In this document: positions 5,152-5,292 of the stretch, one piece after another | Layout of the letters: each line of letters starts with the position of its first letter | Numbering within the stretch: position 1 is the stretch's first letter | NCBI GenBank assembly: GCA_900313545.1 | Contig: OMRS01000074.1 | Span: 1-5,292, forward strand | Direction of reading: 5' to 3' | DNA: 5,292 nucleotides | From: an uncultured Eubacteriales bacterium | Lineage (GTDB): Bacteria > Bacillota_A > Clostridia > Christensenellales > Aristaeellaceae | The notes under the pieces: generated by a model | Seen by the model: only the letters and a program-made list of their open reading frames with translations | What the model was told of the DNA's origin: nothing | Databases searched by the model: none | Position numbers and translations under genes: made by a program

Positions 5152-5292
5152 ATGAAGAAAACAATCGGTGTCTTTATGTCGGTCCTGTTTGTGCTCCTGG
5201 CGGGAGCCGGACTTGCGCAGGTGGCGGAGAACCTGACAGGGAGCTGTCAGATCACCTCTCCGGACAAGCTTACCGGCGCCATGCTGGACGGA
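5152..5292 (+). CDS. Exported protein with signal peptide, N-terminal part only
   Basis: The ATG directly follows the rsmA stop codon (TAG then ATG) and is served by GGGGGAG at 5136-5142, nine bases upstream. Only 47 residues are visible before the window ends. MKKTIGVFMSVLFVLLAGAGLA is a clear signal peptide: two lysines, then a hydrophobic core, with plausible cleavage after Ala22 (GLA-Q). No lipobox cysteine is present, so it is not an obvious lipoprotein. The mature part begins QVAENLTGSCQITSPDKLTGAMLDG. The pattern CxI...LxDG loosely resembles the opening of discoidin (F5/8 type C)-like sugar-binding domains, but that is a weak guess from a short fragment. Position suggests co-transcription with the glycosyltransferase and rsmA. 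It may belong with the envelope-related genes in the window. Confidence 0.8.
   Translation, partial: MKKTIGVFMSVLFVLLAGAGLAQVAENLTGSCQITSPDKLTGAMLDG

Overview
This 5.3-kb window looks like chromosomal DNA from a fairly GC-rich member of the Bacillota, most likely class Clostridia. The reasons are the Clostridia-like YebC sequence, the tatD...rsmA neighbourhood, strong purine-rich Shine-Dalgarno sites and a sigma-A type promoter. I see no phage, plasmid, transposon, CRISPR or tRNA/rRNA sequence. Every complete gene is on the + strand. The lineage is an inference from sequence character, not from a database search.

Layout: (1) 2-301 is the C-terminal end of a TatD-family metal-dependent DNase, followed by a probable terminator hairpin. 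(2) 302-753 has no convincing gene. It is GC-rich and contains many nested inverted repeats plus a 10-bp direct repeat; it may be a structured leader, a small RNA gene or degraded sequence. (3) 754-2325 encodes a DUF2142-family multi-pass membrane protein that resembles membrane glycosyltransferases. (4) 2416-2445 is a strong extended -10 promoter driving yebC (2481-3230), which ends in a textbook intrinsic terminator. (5) From 3290 onward runs a compact unit: a membrane-anchored family-2 glycosyltransferase of the polyprenyl-phosphate sugar type (3290-4243), then rsmA/ksgA with a 4-base GTGA overlap (4240-5151), then a signal-peptide-bearing exported protein whose ATG directly abuts the rsmA stop and which runs off the window (5152-5292).

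How the genes fit together: tatD, yebC and rsmA are housekeeping genes for nucleic-acid processing, translation and 16S rRNA dimethylation. The DUF2142 protein and the family-2 glycosyltransferase could form a cell-envelope sugar pathway, one loading sugar onto a lipid carrier and the other using it outside the membrane. That pairing is a hypothesis from family resemblance and proximity. In Bacillus subtilis tatD (yabD) and ksgA lie close together with rnmV between them; here about 3.9 kb of other genes separates them and rnmV is absent from the interval.

I did not find a clearly novel system. The items most worth a second look are the hairpin-rich gene-free stretch at about 353-732, the terminator placed directly before the glycosyltransferase-rsmA unit, and the possible functional pairing of the two envelope-sugar proteins.
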